NCBI GenBank assembly: GCA_026873275.1
Contig: JANTUC010000001.1
Coordinates: 1,240,001 to 1,304,000, forward strand
Direction of reading: 5' to 3'
From: Pseudopithomyces maydicus
Taxonomy: Eukaryota > Ascomycota > Dothideomycetes > Pleosporales > Didymosphaeriaceae
Length of the DNA: 64,000 bases
Under the pieces are notes generated by a model. It was given only the letters and a program-made list of their open reading frames with translations. It did not search any database and was not told the DNA's origin. The position numbers were made by a program, and so were the translations under genes. Position 1 is the first letter of the stretch. Every line of letters begins with the position of its first letter. Positions 38,799 through 51,119 of this stretch are shown here, piece after piece.

Positions 38799-39678
38799 AT
38801 GTCTATGACCATCGAAGAGGCCGGCGTCGCACGCCAAGGATTCCCCAAGCCATTCCCCAACACCCCCAATAATGTACTCGAGCAGTTCCAGATGAAAGGC
38901 AAGGTAACTGTTGTCAACGGCGCATCGGACGGAATCGGGCTTGCGGTCGCAACCGCAATGGCTGAGGCTGGTGGAGATGTCGCTTTGTGGTACAACTCCA
39001 ATGACGCAGCCATCGCAAGAGCTGAAGAAATTGCCAAAGAGTTTGGTGTGAGGGCCAAAGCATATCAGGTGGCTGTCGAGGATGCCGAAGTCGTAGAAAA
39101 GATTATGGATCAGGTGGCCAACGATTTCGGCAAGATTGATGTTTTTGTTGCGAATGCTGGCATGGCGATATCGAAGCCGATTCTTGAGACATCGCTTTCC
39201 GAATACGACAAGCAGATGGGGGTCAATGGTAAGTTTGTCCGCAGTCGCTGTCTTAAGTTGGTATCTAACTTGACTAGTAAACGGCGTCGTTTACTGCGCA
39301 AAGTACGCAGGCCACCACTTCAAGCGACAGGGTTTTGGTAACCTGATCATTACAAGCTCCATGTCCGCCCGCATTGTCAATGTTCCTGTTGATCAGCCCG
39401 TGTACAACGGGACAAAGGCTTTCGTCAGCCACTTCGGCAAGTCGCTCGCCCAGGAGTGGAAGGAATTCGCCCGTGTAAACATTGTCAGTCCAGGTTTCTT
39501 CGACACCAAGATGGGTGCTGGGGACAAGGTGATAAATGAGGCATACAGAATGACACCTTTGGGACGTCAGGGTCATACAAAAGAGATCAAAGGCCTATAT
39601 TTGTATCTGGCAAGTGACGCTAGTTCCTACATGACTGGGAGCGACGTTCTGATCGATGGTGGCTATTGTCTGCCTTAA
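38799..39678 (+). CDS. Short-chain dehydrogenase/reductase (sorbose/xylulose reductase-like)
   Basis: Two exons (38799-39228 and 39278-39678) join in phase to 276 residues. The cofactor loop is TVVNGASDGIGLAVA, with Asn where most relatives have Thr. The NAG motif is VFVANAGMAIS. The exon join gives NVNGVVYCAKYAG. The catalytic Ser is in IITSSMSA and the YxxxK motif is PVYNGTKAF. The end SSYMTGSDVLIDGGYCLP is the standard dimer-interface tail. The family includes fungal Sou1/Sou2 and L-xylulose reductases, NADPH-dependent sugar or polyol enzymes. The N-terminal extension rich in Pro/Phe (GFPKPFPNTPNNVLEQF) fits that branch. The exact substrate is not decided. Confidence 0.9.
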
Positions 39679-40244
39679 ATCAAAGGCCAAAGATATAGTA
39701 TTAGGCATATGCAGCTCTATAGCGATCTTGATTGATTAAATCCTGCCCGTGCACACCAAGATCCCGATGCGACCACCATTCGGTTGGCCGCCTATTTTCG
39801 ATTATTTACCCAAGATCTTGCCGGCAAACATACATCGACCAGTCTTATTTATTGAACCCCCCCAGCTGAAAGGGCTGCCGTTATGGTCTGATGTCTTACG
39901 GTAACCTAAACCTGAAAGACCCAAAGCGGACAACATCATGCCACTTTCGGGGTCACGACCCGCAGTTCCAACGAAAACAGGAATTTGGCATGTGACATGA
40001 TCTCTCAAAATTCGGGGCTCTCTCGGAGGCAAATTTCGACCATAAACAAAACCTTAGTTCTCTTCCTCTGAATTTTTATCGTCCTCAAGTACTACCTGGA
40101 TGCGCCAAGGTTCGTGCATTTACGCCCTCCCAGTTCGGTAATGACACGGCCCTAACCAAATTCGAATCTTCCAGAACGCTCTGTCTACACCAGCCTATTG
40201 TACATCATACCAAAACAATCTGAACTCCAATTAAACGCGCCATC
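39679..40244. other. Intergenic, 0.57 kb
   Basis: Contains a C7 run at about 39857-39863 and no recognisable gene. It shows that long homopolymers do occur in this assembly. Confidence 0.5.
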
Positions 40245-40487
40245 ATGCTGATCACGCGCGGCTTTTCACTCACAAATTTCGTTATCGGCTCCTCGGCACT
40301 ATGCTTCCAAATATTCGTTCTCTATCCATGGCACGAAAAGTTGGAGGCACAGTTTAATGACCTTACAAAGGCTCATCAAGTGATGCTGCAGGAAACAACA
40401 GAAAGACACCGGAAAGAGCTTGCTGGGGTCAGAGCCGAGTTGGAGCGAATGAACCGTAGAGAGCTAGATGCTAAAGCGAGGAAGTGA
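40245..40487 (+). CDS. Small single-pass membrane protein with coiled coil, 80 residues
   Basis: The frame starts MLITRGFSLTNFVIGSSALC with one hydrophobic segment (about residues 9-28), followed by PWHEKL and a charged amphipathic helix rich in Glu, Arg and Lys to the end (ELERMNRRELDAKARK). The layout, a short basic N-terminus, one helix and a soluble coil, is like small mitochondrial inner-membrane or respiratory-assembly factors. I do not recognise the family and claim no function. An A-rich leader precedes the ATG. Single exon. No frame problem. Confidence 0.7.
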   Translation: MLITRGFSLTNFVIGSSALCFQIFVLYPWHEKLEAQFNDLTKAHQVMLQETTERHRKELAGVRAELERMNRRELDAKARK

Positions 40488-42052
40488 TGAATCGACACGG
40501 CAGCTTGTCACCGGAGTTTAATTGCAAAAGAAGAGGTGCAGACCAGGATCTAGACCAAAGGCTCGATCGGCAACAGAAGCATTACCCCATTTCAAATAAC
40601 GCGAAGGTGTCCATGGTAGAAGTAGTCAGTTGGTCTAGTCGACCATGAATTGTGTATAACAAACAGGTATCGAAGGCGTTTTTTGGGTCATCGAAGGCGT
40701 GAGATGCAGCATTGGAAAGGAGCTGCGTGCAACATAGGTACTAGAGACGGTTCTCTCGAGATTTGAACTGTGGGATGTCTGACACGGTCTGAAAACACTT
40801 ACCGAACGATTGCGTCATGGAAATAGAGCTGGTTTTACCTACTTTTCCCTCTCCTGCACGAATCTAGGAGTTTTTTTTTTTCAGATGTCATGCACTGTAA
40901 ACCCCAAAGCGCAACAGCGCCCTGATATGTTGCACGCATTTTTACCGAACTAGGAGCGCCATGTGTACTGCGCACGATATCATCCATCAAAGCCGTCCAT
41001 CCAACACAGACAAGCAGGATATCCATAGCTGCAAGACGACCCCCTATGTAAATCCCCAAGATTGCTAGACCTATAATCTAGGCCAATTCCTGTAAATTAT
41101 TTGGGTATTTATTCGATATTTGAAGATGTATCGGGTGATTTCGATTAGGAAAATCGTTCCAGATACCGGTAATTTTTTTTTCTTTTTTCCCGGACCCCTT
41201 GCAAGATAACAGATGCAAGATGGAACACGCCATTTTGAGCTCACCTTGTCTGTCTATATCATATATCATATGTCGAGGCGGAAACTTGATCTGTATATAG
41301 TTTATTGTCGCACTGCTCGGGATCGCATGAATTGCTTTGAGTATTTTCGACTTCCACATGCAGATTCCCGGATTTTGCCTCATCAGGATTGCTTCTTCTG
41401 TAATTCCATCGAAAAAATGAAGTACTAACTGTTTAAAGTCAAAGAATGCATCAAGTGACTGTCCCAAAACCGCAGTGACACTTTAGCTTCCTCATTGATA
41501 GCTCCACAGCGGAATAGTGCACATTTGGCGTCGCGCTAGCGGCCGCTAAGCAATAATCCGCCCCCAACCATTCTCATTAGACTAGGCCTAGGATCTGTGG
41601 GAAGGACAAGGGGAAGTCTCCGTTAGAATGGATCGCCACGCGAGTAAGTTAAGGACTGAACCTGGAGTTGAAAGGATGGGTTCCGGGCATAATCGGCTAT
41701 CTGCAACACATGTGCAGCACCCTTGCTTGTTGGAGGCTCCGCTAGCTAGTCTAGGGTGTGGCTCAATTGACCTGATGGTCACTCGGTATTCTTGGCTGAC
41801 GCTTTCTGTGTGCTTCGTGCAACAAGGGGGAGTATTCTCGGCCCCATTCCTATGATCTGGACCTTGACGCACATATAACACGACGTAAATTTGAGGGCTT
41901 GACAGGTGGAGCTATGGATTTCGGAAAGTGCTGATCCGGAAAGGGGAATGCTTATGATAGTTTCTGCATCTTCAATAGCCAAGGAGCTTTTTAATTCTGG
42001 AAAATATCACTCACTCAACATCTGATATCGCTCTTCACTTCCATTGATTTTG
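40488..42052. other. Intergenic, 1.6 kb, no gene recognised
   Basis: Contains a T10 run near 40870 and several unsupported frames on both strands, for example 41588-41881 minus. No domain, signal peptide or splice pattern supports any of them. Confidence 0.5.
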
Positions 42053-43259
42053 ATGTCGTCGCAAATCGAAAACTGGGTTAGTAGTCCCGAAGAAACCCAT
42101 GGTCCGTTGATAGCAGCCAGTATTTGGGCGCTCACGACGATATCTGGCATCTTTTTGGGCTTGCGTCTTTACATCCGATGTAATGTAGGAAAATTGTGGA
42201 TAGATGATGGCCTGTTGATCTCGGGCTGGGTAGGTTCTAGTTGAGAACTTGGCACACCCAATACTGACGTCTGTATTAGCTGTTCTTGCTTGCGCAGGCA
42301 ATTCTGAATCAACTCGCTGTTAACCTAGGATTTGGCAAACATTCTCTAGACAGTTAGAAATCACTCCCAATCTTTATTTTCGAGTATCGCTTACCATCCG
42401 CAGTCGATTTCTCTAACCTTCAACAAATTGCTTATTTTGGAGCAACTGGGTTGACTCTGTCTACTTTTGCAATCAATATAAGTAAGATATCATTTGGCGT
42501 CACACTACTCAGATTGACAGAGTCTTGGACCAAATGGTACATCTGGTTTGCTATCGTTACACTCTCTGCTTTCGCTATTCCAGTGGCCATTCTGCCCTGG
42601 GTACAGTGCAGACCTTTGACAAAGACATTTGTGGACCTTATTCCGGGCGAGTGTATAGACAAGAGACCATCAGTCAGGTTCGGTGTATTTCAAGCGAGTA
42701 AGTACTTTGGTTACCTTCCTCAAAGCATCATGGTTAACAGGATACAGTCTGGGCAGCGCTCATGGACATTTCACTGGCCCTACTTCCCTGGACGGTCATA
42801 TGGAATGTTCGGATGCGAGTCCCGGAGAAGATTGGTGTTTGCCTGGCTATGAGTCTCGGGATACTGTAAGTGGTAATCACGCACATCAATTGAGTAAATC
42901 TGACACTTATACAGTGCCGGTGCCACAGCGATCATGCGTGCAATATACGTACAGCAGTTGATCACGCAGGATATCTCGTGTATGTCAAAACTACAAGTAC
43001 GAGTGTTCACTTCACTAATACGCATGAAGATGATGCAACGAAATCTGTCATTTGGTCTGTGGCTGAGAGCGCCATGACTATCATCGCAACCTCGATCCCC
43101 GTTCTTCGAGCGTTTATAAACAAAAAGATCGGATCAGCGATGTCGTATATCCGCAATTCATCAAACAGGAGCACCAGCGCATCAGCCCTACGAAGCCACC
43201 CAGACACCAGCGTACGGTCATCGACTACAACATCTAAGGAGGCGTCGCGAAATGGATAG
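42053..43259 (+). CDS. Fungal rhodopsin-domain (SAT4-like) integral membrane protein, one frame discontinuity
   Basis: Five exons: 42053-42229, 42280-42352, 42404-42697, 42748-42865 and 42915-43259. Intron 2 uses the rare donor gttaga. The joins give GKLWIDDGLLISGW, NLGFGKHSLDIDFSNLQQIA, SKISFGVTLLRL, WYIWFAIVTLSAFAIPVAIL, LPWVQCRPL and AALMDISLALLPWTVIWN, the hallmarks of this seven-helix family. It ends with VAESAMTIIATSIPVLRAF and a Ser-rich tail. In exon 5 the frame of AGATAIMRAIYVQQLITQ does not connect with YVKTTSTSVHFTN unless one base is added near 42976-42981. The corrected length is 335 residues. These proteins have no retinal lysine. Most are unstudied, some lie in toxin clusters. 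No cluster is evident here. Confidence 0.8.
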
Positions 43260-44445
43260 AAAGTTAATAATTTGCTTGGAAACTTCAATAACTGGGTTAC
43301 CTTGGACGCCATTAGTGATAAGAGCGTTATGCATGGAGGGCAGCAGTCATAAGAAGATGGATTTTTTTGATCAATGAACAACTACATGGTTGATACTGCT
43401 CTATGATTATATCCCAAATCAATAATATTTAATCACTAAATGAGAATCATCAAACACCCTTTCACTGGCGACCGAGGGCATGTCAACCAAAAAAACTGTT
43501 GTTCCATGGGTTTCAAACTACTGTTCCACTAGCCATAGTGCATCATCCAGATTATGGCTAGCCTTCATTAGGGACAGGTGACAGACGGGAATCAATGAAT
43601 CAAGGGAATTCCTCTACGGAATGAGCCGAAATTTCTTCTAGGGTAGGGCGACCAGTTGTTGGAGTGGAACAAGCAAAGTGGTGGTGTTGTGGGTAAGATC
43701 TTCACGATCGGCACGAACGGTGTCCAACCAGCATATAGCGGAATAAAAGCGGGAATTCGCGCAAAGCACGGTCGATACCATGCTTTTAGTATCAGGGTGG
43801 AGATTAAGTTTCGGTTCGGTTGATTTGCGCAAGGAGATCGACACGCTAGTTGGTAGACCAGCGTCGCAACAGCGCAGACCGTGCATTGTATTAATCTGTC
43901 ATGCCAGCTGAACTACAGTATCTGCCAAAGGACTGGCCCGACAATACTTACTCGCATACGGCAAGACGAAGAAGAAAAAATCTATCCACTAGAAGTATTG
44001 TCGCCCAATATCCATCTATTGTGATCTTGAAGCTTGGCCTATGTTTGTAATACTATTCTAACGGGCCGATATCGATCAGATTAAAGATACGAGTCACGAT
44101 GATCTGTTCCTCCCAATCAAATAGTTGCAATTATAAAAGATGACGGCTGACTATGTCGATCAAGGTCTATGTCGTGCGCGAGAGTACTTTTCACTACGCA
44201 GTCTTCCCGCGATTGTTCACTCGATACGAACCCAGGTACTGACTCGGTAGCACAACAAATCCATGTCTATCATGTCAAAAAGTTTGTAGAGGAACAAATT
44301 ACACGCTTGCTCTGGCTAATGAGCCGGCCCCGCTGCTACAAGTATTAGGAGTGTATGTACATATCCTCGGGTTCGCTCTGCTGAATAGGAAGCTAAAGGG
44401 CTCCTACTTTTGTCGTTCTTTATCCCTTTCCATAGTAACAACATA
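43260..44445. other. Intergenic, 1.2 kb
   Basis: No gene recognised. An 82-codon minus-strand frame at 43638-43886 has no supporting features. The last part must contain the peroxygenase promoter. Confidence 0.5.
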
Positions 44446-45870
44446 ATGAAAGCCTCATTGGCTTCCGCAGTCTTATTCGGGGTTCAGACTTTGGCCTTTC
44501 CCGCAGCACTCATTAACGGCGATCTACCTACGGAAGAGTTGGCCAAAATCACTGTTGTAGCGGAAAAGATAGCTGCTCAGGCCCAAAAGCGCCAGCTTGG
44601 GTTAGATTTGGTTGATGTTGGTTTTGATTCAAAGGCACAGAAGCTTGACACAAGCGGAGATCACGCCTATGTGAGTTCGTTCCGATCCCTTGCAAGTATC
44701 GCTTTGCAGTGGCTCACAATTTATAGAAAGCGCCTGGTCCAGATGACATTCGTGGGCCTTGTCCTGGCTTGAACGTTTTAGCAAATCATGGATACATTTC
44801 TCGTACCGGCGTCGATAGCGCAGTCGCCATCACTCTTGCCTCCAACGAGGTCTTTGGTATGGGACTCGACCTTGCGGGTTTCTTGTCGGTCTACTCAGCG
44901 ATTATGGCGGGTGATTTGACGAGCGTATCTATTGGTGGCCCACCTCCATCTAGTCTACTCGGTGGTCTTACTGGCGACCTTGGTCTTCTTGGGCAACCAC
45001 AAGGTCTGAGTAGATCTCATAACAGATTCGAGGCAGATGCTTCGCCAACCCGTGCAGATCTGTACACATCGTAAGCATCCTGCATTTCCACCCTTCACCC
45101 TTTCGTAAACACAAAATTTACTGACATGCGATTCATTCAGTGGTGATGTCGACAGCGTCAATCTTAAGATATTTACGGAATTAGCCAATATGCCTTTGGG
45201 ACCTAACGGCTATGACTTGTCAGTCTTCCATCCCTTCCGTGGTCATCGCTTCAACACATCGATCTCGACCAACGGATACTATTGGGCCGGCCCTTTCACA
45301 CACTTTGCTGTGAATACTGCTACCTACCTGTTTACATACAATTTTTTCCGCAACCATTCATCCGAACACCCTGATGGGTACCTCGACCTGGAAACGCTCA
45401 TGTCGTTCGAAGGTGTCACGCGGAACTCCAAAGGCGAATTTGAATGGCAAGCTGGAAGAGAACGCATTCCTGATAACTGGTATCGCCGCGCCATTGGTGA
45501 TGACTTTGGGCTTGTCGCTTTCACCAGGTATGCTGTGGACGCATTGGTGCACCTCCCCTACATGGCTGTCTTGGGTGGTAACACGGGTAAACCTAATACC
45601 TTCACCGGCGTGAACATTGCGGATGTCACTGGAGGAGTTTTCAATGCTGAGACACTATTGGAAGGGAACAATGCTATGTGCTTGGCCTTCCGGGTTGTCA
45701 GTCTTGCCACACCAGATCTATTGAGAGGGCTAGTCGGAAACGTATTGCTGGCCGTGAAGAAATTGGCGGAGGTATTGGACCCTGTACTTGAGGAGTTGGG
45801 GTGTCCCCAGCTAGCGATGTACGATACAACCAGTTTCGGCAAGTTCCCAGGTGCGCAGGGAGGAATCTAA
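44446..45870 (+). CDS. Secreted heme-thiolate peroxidase / unspecific peroxygenase (chloroperoxidase family)
   Basis: Exons 44446-44670, 44727-45070 and 45141-45870 join in phase to 432 residues. A signal peptide (MKASLASAVLFGVQTLAFPA) is followed by a possible dibasic processing site (AQAQKRQ). The heme-ligating cysteine is in HAYKAPGPDDIRGPCPGLN, followed by ANHGYISRTG. The distal acid-base glutamate lies in SRSHNRFEADASPTRAD. The middle (GYDLSVFHPFRGHRFNTSIS) and NHSSEHPDGYLDLETLMSFE fit the long-chain family. These extracellular enzymes use hydrogen peroxide to oxygenate or halogenate aliphatic and aromatic substrates. The catalytic residues are all present and the gene is intact. Substrate range is unknown. 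Confidence 0.92.
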
Positions 45871-48095
45871 GCCCGACGCTATCATCAAGGCTTGATTTTC
45901 CAAACAATTCGGCTTCCATCTTCACAATCCTTCATCTGAATCATAGAAACCCTGTTCCCACTCATGGAAATACTTTTACCTACAATTTACTGGCTTCACA
46001 GGTGATGTAAACCTAAAATAATGTATCATGAACAATGTTAGTAGGCATGCCGAGTTGGTAGGAGGTGCTTGACCATAAACGGGCAAACAGTCTTGAAAGG
46101 ACCAAGAACATGGCACCTACCTTAAATCTCTATGAAAAACCGGTCTTCGGAGTTTTGAGACAGCTTCGGCGCCGTCCATCCTGTCTTGTGTGGGGTGCGG
46201 CCAGTTCAGTGGCTACGCGGCTGCCCCCGGTTGACTTCGGCAAGGGGCGTATCTCTCTCCTGATATCGATATTCGTGTAGTCATTCAATTGTTGCATTGT
46301 GACAAAATTCGACCATCCTTCTCAAATCCATACATCTTCCTGTGTAGATAGTGTTGAAGATCTCGTGGGTGTATGAAAAAAAGTCATAATTGATGAAATA
46401 GCACCATAGACTCGCGAAGCTGTGGAGATTTTCAGTTAATTGAAACGCCTCAGCTGGAGGGTCTCCTGACTATTTGATGCAAAGCTTACATACAACCTTT
46501 TTCGCCACTGCCCGAGACCAAATTGAGAGTTTTCTGATGAGTTCAGGACCAGGAGTTTGTGAACGGTCACTTGAGAAGTATCAATCTCATCATACTAGGG
46601 ATCGATATACACGCCTAGAGATATTTCAGATGCAGACGGTTATCAAAATACTGCCCATCCTGTGGTCTCAAGAGTAGAGCTTTGATTAAGCTTTGTTGGG
46701 AATATCTAAAGTCGATTTTCATAGGATACGTGCAATCATATTTGCAGGTGCACAGGTGCTTTACACTAACTAGATGTTGAATGCGTATTGAGCTCATGAT
46801 ATGACGATGAATACAATCCGACCAGGCAAACAGTGATCAATTTTTGGAAACTATCTCCACGAATGATATCTTGTTGAGTGCAAAATAGCCTATAGAACCC
46901 GGGAAGACTTTCAAAATAACGGGGCGTAAAGTCTTAGTGTCTGATTAGTCTACTGTGTCAAGGTTTTAAAGGCTACCTATGAAGTCGCAGTCCCCTAGAT
47001 TTCGATCACTTCCCATCGGTCATACGCCCACATAGTTGCCGGTTCATGACACTATATTTTGCTGCTATGGTATAAAAAGTTTTACTTTCAATCATCTTGA
47101 CTCATTGTTAAGATAAAATGCGGGATAGAAAGGCCATAAACCGCATAAATTGATATTTGGATAACCCATCAATAACTGTATGCAGTAACTAGAAGATGAG
47201 TCTCCATTTATGACTATGGTTGCTTGGATAAGAAACAATCGTTTTTTTTATTTCAGGTATGGCAATTTTTGATTGATTCAGTCTTATTCATAATGGTTGG
47301 GAGATTGAAATTCATCACATCAATGAAGCCAGCGTTTTCATTACAGCAATTTGCAGTGATACCACCTGGTAGAGACCCTGCTGTATTCATTGTCTTATTT
47401 ATCAGTTGCCTAAAGAGAATCGACGTAATATTACTCTAAAATATGACATCTGACTACTAGATCAGCATGTCTACATTTTGTAAATCATTACATGCAAATT
47501 CCGTTTGGTGCAATATCAGGAAAAAAATGTCTATGAGACTTGAACATGATATTATCCTGAGGATGGGCTTCAACTTGATAAATACCGGCATAAATGTTCT
47601 TACTGGTGTGTATGTTTCTACTTTTCGTATCCCAGAACCCATTAGCTCTTTCAAATGGAATAACCCCGGGACAAACTACCTTTGCGCTGTTTACCTTATC
47701 TCCGTGTTCCTTTTTGTGGTATACAGAAATTCGGTGGCCCCGAAACGCCATGCCTGTGCCAGATAACAGTCTCATGACAGTATGGGGGCCAATGACTGCC
47801 TCCAATGGTTTAGAACTCGGCTTTGAATGAGCTGATAACCAATTCATAGTCTTCTTGATGGGTCTTATTCGGCCATCGACGGCGCGCTGCGCTTAGCGAG
47901 CTCGCCCTATTGGACTGTTCCACGTTCATGAGTCATACACCAATAGCCTAGACTGTGAAAAATAACGAACTGCTTCTTTGGTATTAGTCTCGAATGAGAC
48001 AATTGATACATTTGGACAACGGAATGTCACCGGTGGCTATATACATCAGTATTATTAGACCTCTAGAAGTTCACACAACAACAATAACCCCGGAA
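45871..48095. other. Intergenic, 2.2 kb, AT-rich
   Basis: No gene recognised. One GC-richer island at about 46150-46250 stands out from the AT-rich surroundings but has no coding or tRNA-like signature that I can support. Confidence 0.5.
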
Positions 48096-49907
48096 ATGGC
48101 AGCCACTGATTCCGAGACCTACGACTACTGTTTGATCGGAGCAGGGACAGCGTCGTGTCTAATCGCCTCGCGGCTCTCGCAGCAGCTGCCCAACCACCGA
48201 ATACTTGTCCTTGAGGCCGGAGAGCATGTTCAGAATGACCCCAAGGTCCAAACCCCGGGTCTTTCTATGTCCCTCCAGTCCAATCCTGATTATGATTGGC
48301 AATATCATACTGCACCAGAGCCAGGCTTGAATGGTAGATGTATAAAGCAACCAAGAGGAAGGTTAGTGGGAGGTACAAGTGCTATCAATAGCCATAGTGT
48401 GGTGTTTCCCAGTCATGAATGGCACGACCGTTTTGCAGAAAAGCTTTTGTCCGACTCGGGAAGGCCTGAATGGACAGCAAAGGGCATGGCAGACTGTTAT
48501 CAGCGGTGGCAATCTGTAGGATCTAATCCCCCACAAGATGACCATAAGGAATTTCCCGATCGTGTGAAAACCTCGTACCCCTCAAACATGGACATTCTAC
48601 AAACCCAGTGGATTAAGACTTTTGAGGAGCTTGGTCATTCTGAAGGTTCCTCGGGATTTTCTAAAAGTTCTCTTGGAGCAGTCACCATCACCAATGCAGT
48701 GGATTCTTCGAAGGGCGAGCGAAGTCATGCGGGAACAGCGTTTCTAGAGCCCGCTTTGGCACGGGGGAATGTCACGTTACGGACAGGCGCAACAGTCAAT
48801 AAGCTTGTATTTGAACAGCAAACAGGTACAGATGTAAAGCTCAACGCTGGAGGGGTCAGCTACACATACCAAGGGAAAGATTGTGTTACCACTGCTCGAG
48901 AGATCATCTTGTGTGCAGGTGTGTTTGGATCACCCGCGATTCTAGAGAGATCCGGGATAGGTTCTAGGACTGTTCTCAACGCTGCGAACATACCAGTGCT
49001 TTATGAGCTTCCTGGTGTTGGCGAGAACCTACAAGATCATTTAAATTGCGGTCTGTCTTGTGAGACCAGAGACGAAATCCCTACTCGTGATGAAGCGTTG
49101 CGTAACCCCGAAGAGAGAGAGGCCGCATTATCAGAATATCAGAAAAGCCGGACCGGCCGATTATCCGAGGGGGCAGCATATAGCTTTGCTTTCACGCCGC
49201 TCCAATTGGTCGAAACTCCCTCCGAAACGCAACAACTGAACGATCAGGTAAAACAAATAGTCGATGAAGAGCAACACCCTGGCTTGAAAAGCCAGTATTC
49301 TGTTCTCCAAGAGATCGTCCAGAGCCGCACTGAAGCAACCGCAACTAATTTTATGGTTCGGATACAACGTCATCAAGATCATGACTTCTTCCCGGAAGGC
49401 ACGCCTCGTTTTGTAGATGGCAACTATGTCACTGTTGTGGCCATGTTGGCTCATCCGTTCTCACGTGGAAGTTGCCACATATCTCCCGATCTATCTAAAA
49501 AACCGGACATCAAGTTCAACTATCTTTCGAATCCTCTTGACGTGGAGATTCTGGCACGGCATCTGGTTCTCATCGAGAAGCTGTTTCAAACGCCTACATT
49601 CTCTGCCCTAACGAAACCAAGCGGGAAGAGATTGCCTCGAAGCTTTCCGCACCCAATCTCATCGGTTGAAGAAGCGAAGAAGATACTTCCCATCAACGCA
49701 GCTACAAACTACCACCCGTCTAGTACGTGCTCAATGATGAGAGAAGAGCTTGGAGGCGTGGTTGACGAAACATTACGGGTGTACGGAACGAAAAATGTAA
49801 GGGTTTGCGATGCAAGTGTCTTGCCAATCATACCCCGAGGAAACATTTTGGCTGCCGTGTATGCGTTTGCTGAGAAGGCCGCTGAGTTAATTCTGGGAGA
49901 AGCATAA
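48096..49907 (+). CDS. GMC-family FAD oxidoreductase (choline dehydrogenase-like)
   Basis: The single-exon frame is chosen to start at 48096 (MAATDSETYDYCLIGAGTAS), which puts the FAD-binding glycines near the N-terminus as usual and gives 603 residues. An upstream in-frame ATG at 47994 is possible. Signature 1 is PRGRLVGGTSAINSHSVV, signature 2 is ILCAGVFGSPAILERSGIG, followed by ELPGVGENLQDHL. The catalytic His is in NYHPSSTCSMM, and the C-terminal VCDASVLPIIPRGNILAAVY carries the FAD contact and second catalytic position. The family oxidises alcohols such as choline, aryl alcohols or sugars. No signal peptide is seen, so it is probably intracellular or peroxisomal. Cys in GAGTASC replaces the more usual Gly. 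Substrate unknown. Confidence 0.9.
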   Translation: MAATDSETYDYCLIGAGTASCLIASRLSQQLPNHRILVLEAGEHVQNDPKVQTPGLSMSLQSNPDYDWQYHTAPEPGLNGRCIKQPRGRLVGGTSAINSHSVVFPSHEWHDRFAEKLLSDSGRPEWTAKGMADCYQRWQSVGSNPPQDDHKEFPDRVKTSYPSNMDILQTQWIKTFEELGHSEGSSGFSKSSLGAVTITNAVDSSKGERSHAGTAFLEPALARGNVTLRTGATVNKLVFEQQTGTDVKLNAGGVSYTYQGKDCVTTAREIILCAGVFGSPAILERSGIGSRTVLNAANIPVLYELPGVGENLQDHLNCGLSCETRDEIPTRDEALRNPEEREAALSEYQKSRTGRLSEGAAYSFAFTPLQLVETPSETQQLNDQVKQIVDEEQHPGLKSQYSVLQEIVQSRTEATATNFMVRIQRHQDHDFFPEGTPRFVDGNYVTVVAMLAHPFSRGSCHISPDLSKKPDIKFNYLSNPLDVEILARHLVLIEKLFQTPTFSALTKPSGKRLPRSFPHPISSVEEAKKILPINAATNYHPSSTCSMMREELGGVVDETLRVYGTKNVRVCDASVLPIIPRGNILAAVYAFAEKAAELILGEA

Positions 49908-51119
49908 GTTGGCCTGGCATATGGACGTGGGGCCTTTTCGGCAAGGTTTGTTTTCGAATGGCGAAGTGAGTGATCAAGGTAGCAATATACTCAGCAATTT
50001 TTACCGAGATGTTCATGCAATTGCCATTCAAAGTAACAACGCTAAGCGAAAAGCCCTGTTGAAATAAGAGTTTTTTTTTCAATAGAGATAAAGCTAATCT
50101 CAGTCTAACGTAGTGAAAGCGGTGGATCCTTGAAAACGACCATCTCGACCGTATCGATCGCCTCAACGTTGGCCGCATGGAATATTCTAGACCTGAATGC
50201 TCTGCAAGATGCACATCATGGGGCAAATAAGGGGGAGGCTTTCAATTTCAAGAGTGGTTAAACCTTGAAGCTGGGTCCCAGCCTCGTGTATGGCACCTCA
50301 TAGGGCCAGAACTGGAGTGCTCTTCTTGCGCTAGACTATTTCAAGGTGGTAGCTGCTGCCTTATGGCTGCATGTGCCTTCGCATGGGATAGAATGCCAGC
50401 TCTCTTCCTCCTGCCCATCTCAGAAATGTACAGATATCCAGCCGATCACGGTGTCTCAGATAGCGGCATTTAAAGAGGCTGATTGTGGTGGAATTAAGTA
50501 GTCCATTTACCTGCAAAAGTATCCGTGGCGTAAAGCTGGCTGGCTGTATAGTCTAGGTTGCCAAGGCTCTAGATGCCGTGGTGTTTCACAGGGACGAACG
50601 TCGCATGCTTATTGGATTTCCGAGCTACCCGCACCGTGGGGTTTTTCGAAATCTCAAGTCCTTAGCTCCAGCGAACTTGGATCTTCAAGCCACACAAGCT
50701 GAAGAGATGGTGTAAAAATGCACTATTAAGAAGATCGCATGCAGAAAATCAATCCGCCTGTACCACCGAAGCTACTATTTAGCGCACGCACGAGTCAAAG
50801 TGCGGGGAAACCCGTCCGCTGGAAAAGTGAAACAAGTTTCCTAACTACACATTTTCTACTACAGTGCACTGGACGAGTCGCTTGGCAACAAGGGCCGTTT
50901 TTTTAGTGGCAGGTGCTTATCTATGTGGAATCAAGCCCGCATCGAACCTCGCTTACCTAGAGCGTCATCATGGTATAGACCCTATGATATACAGCTAGTG
51001 GTGTGTTGGCACTGCTGCACCAGGAGCTGGGCATGTATCGAGGCAGTGATATAAATAGGGTGTACATATCTCCACTTTCAAACAGAGACAAGAAACTCAA
51101 CATCGGATCATTCGAAACA
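49908..51119. other. Intergenic, 1.2 kb
   Basis: No gene recognised. Only short unsupported frames. Confidence 0.5.
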
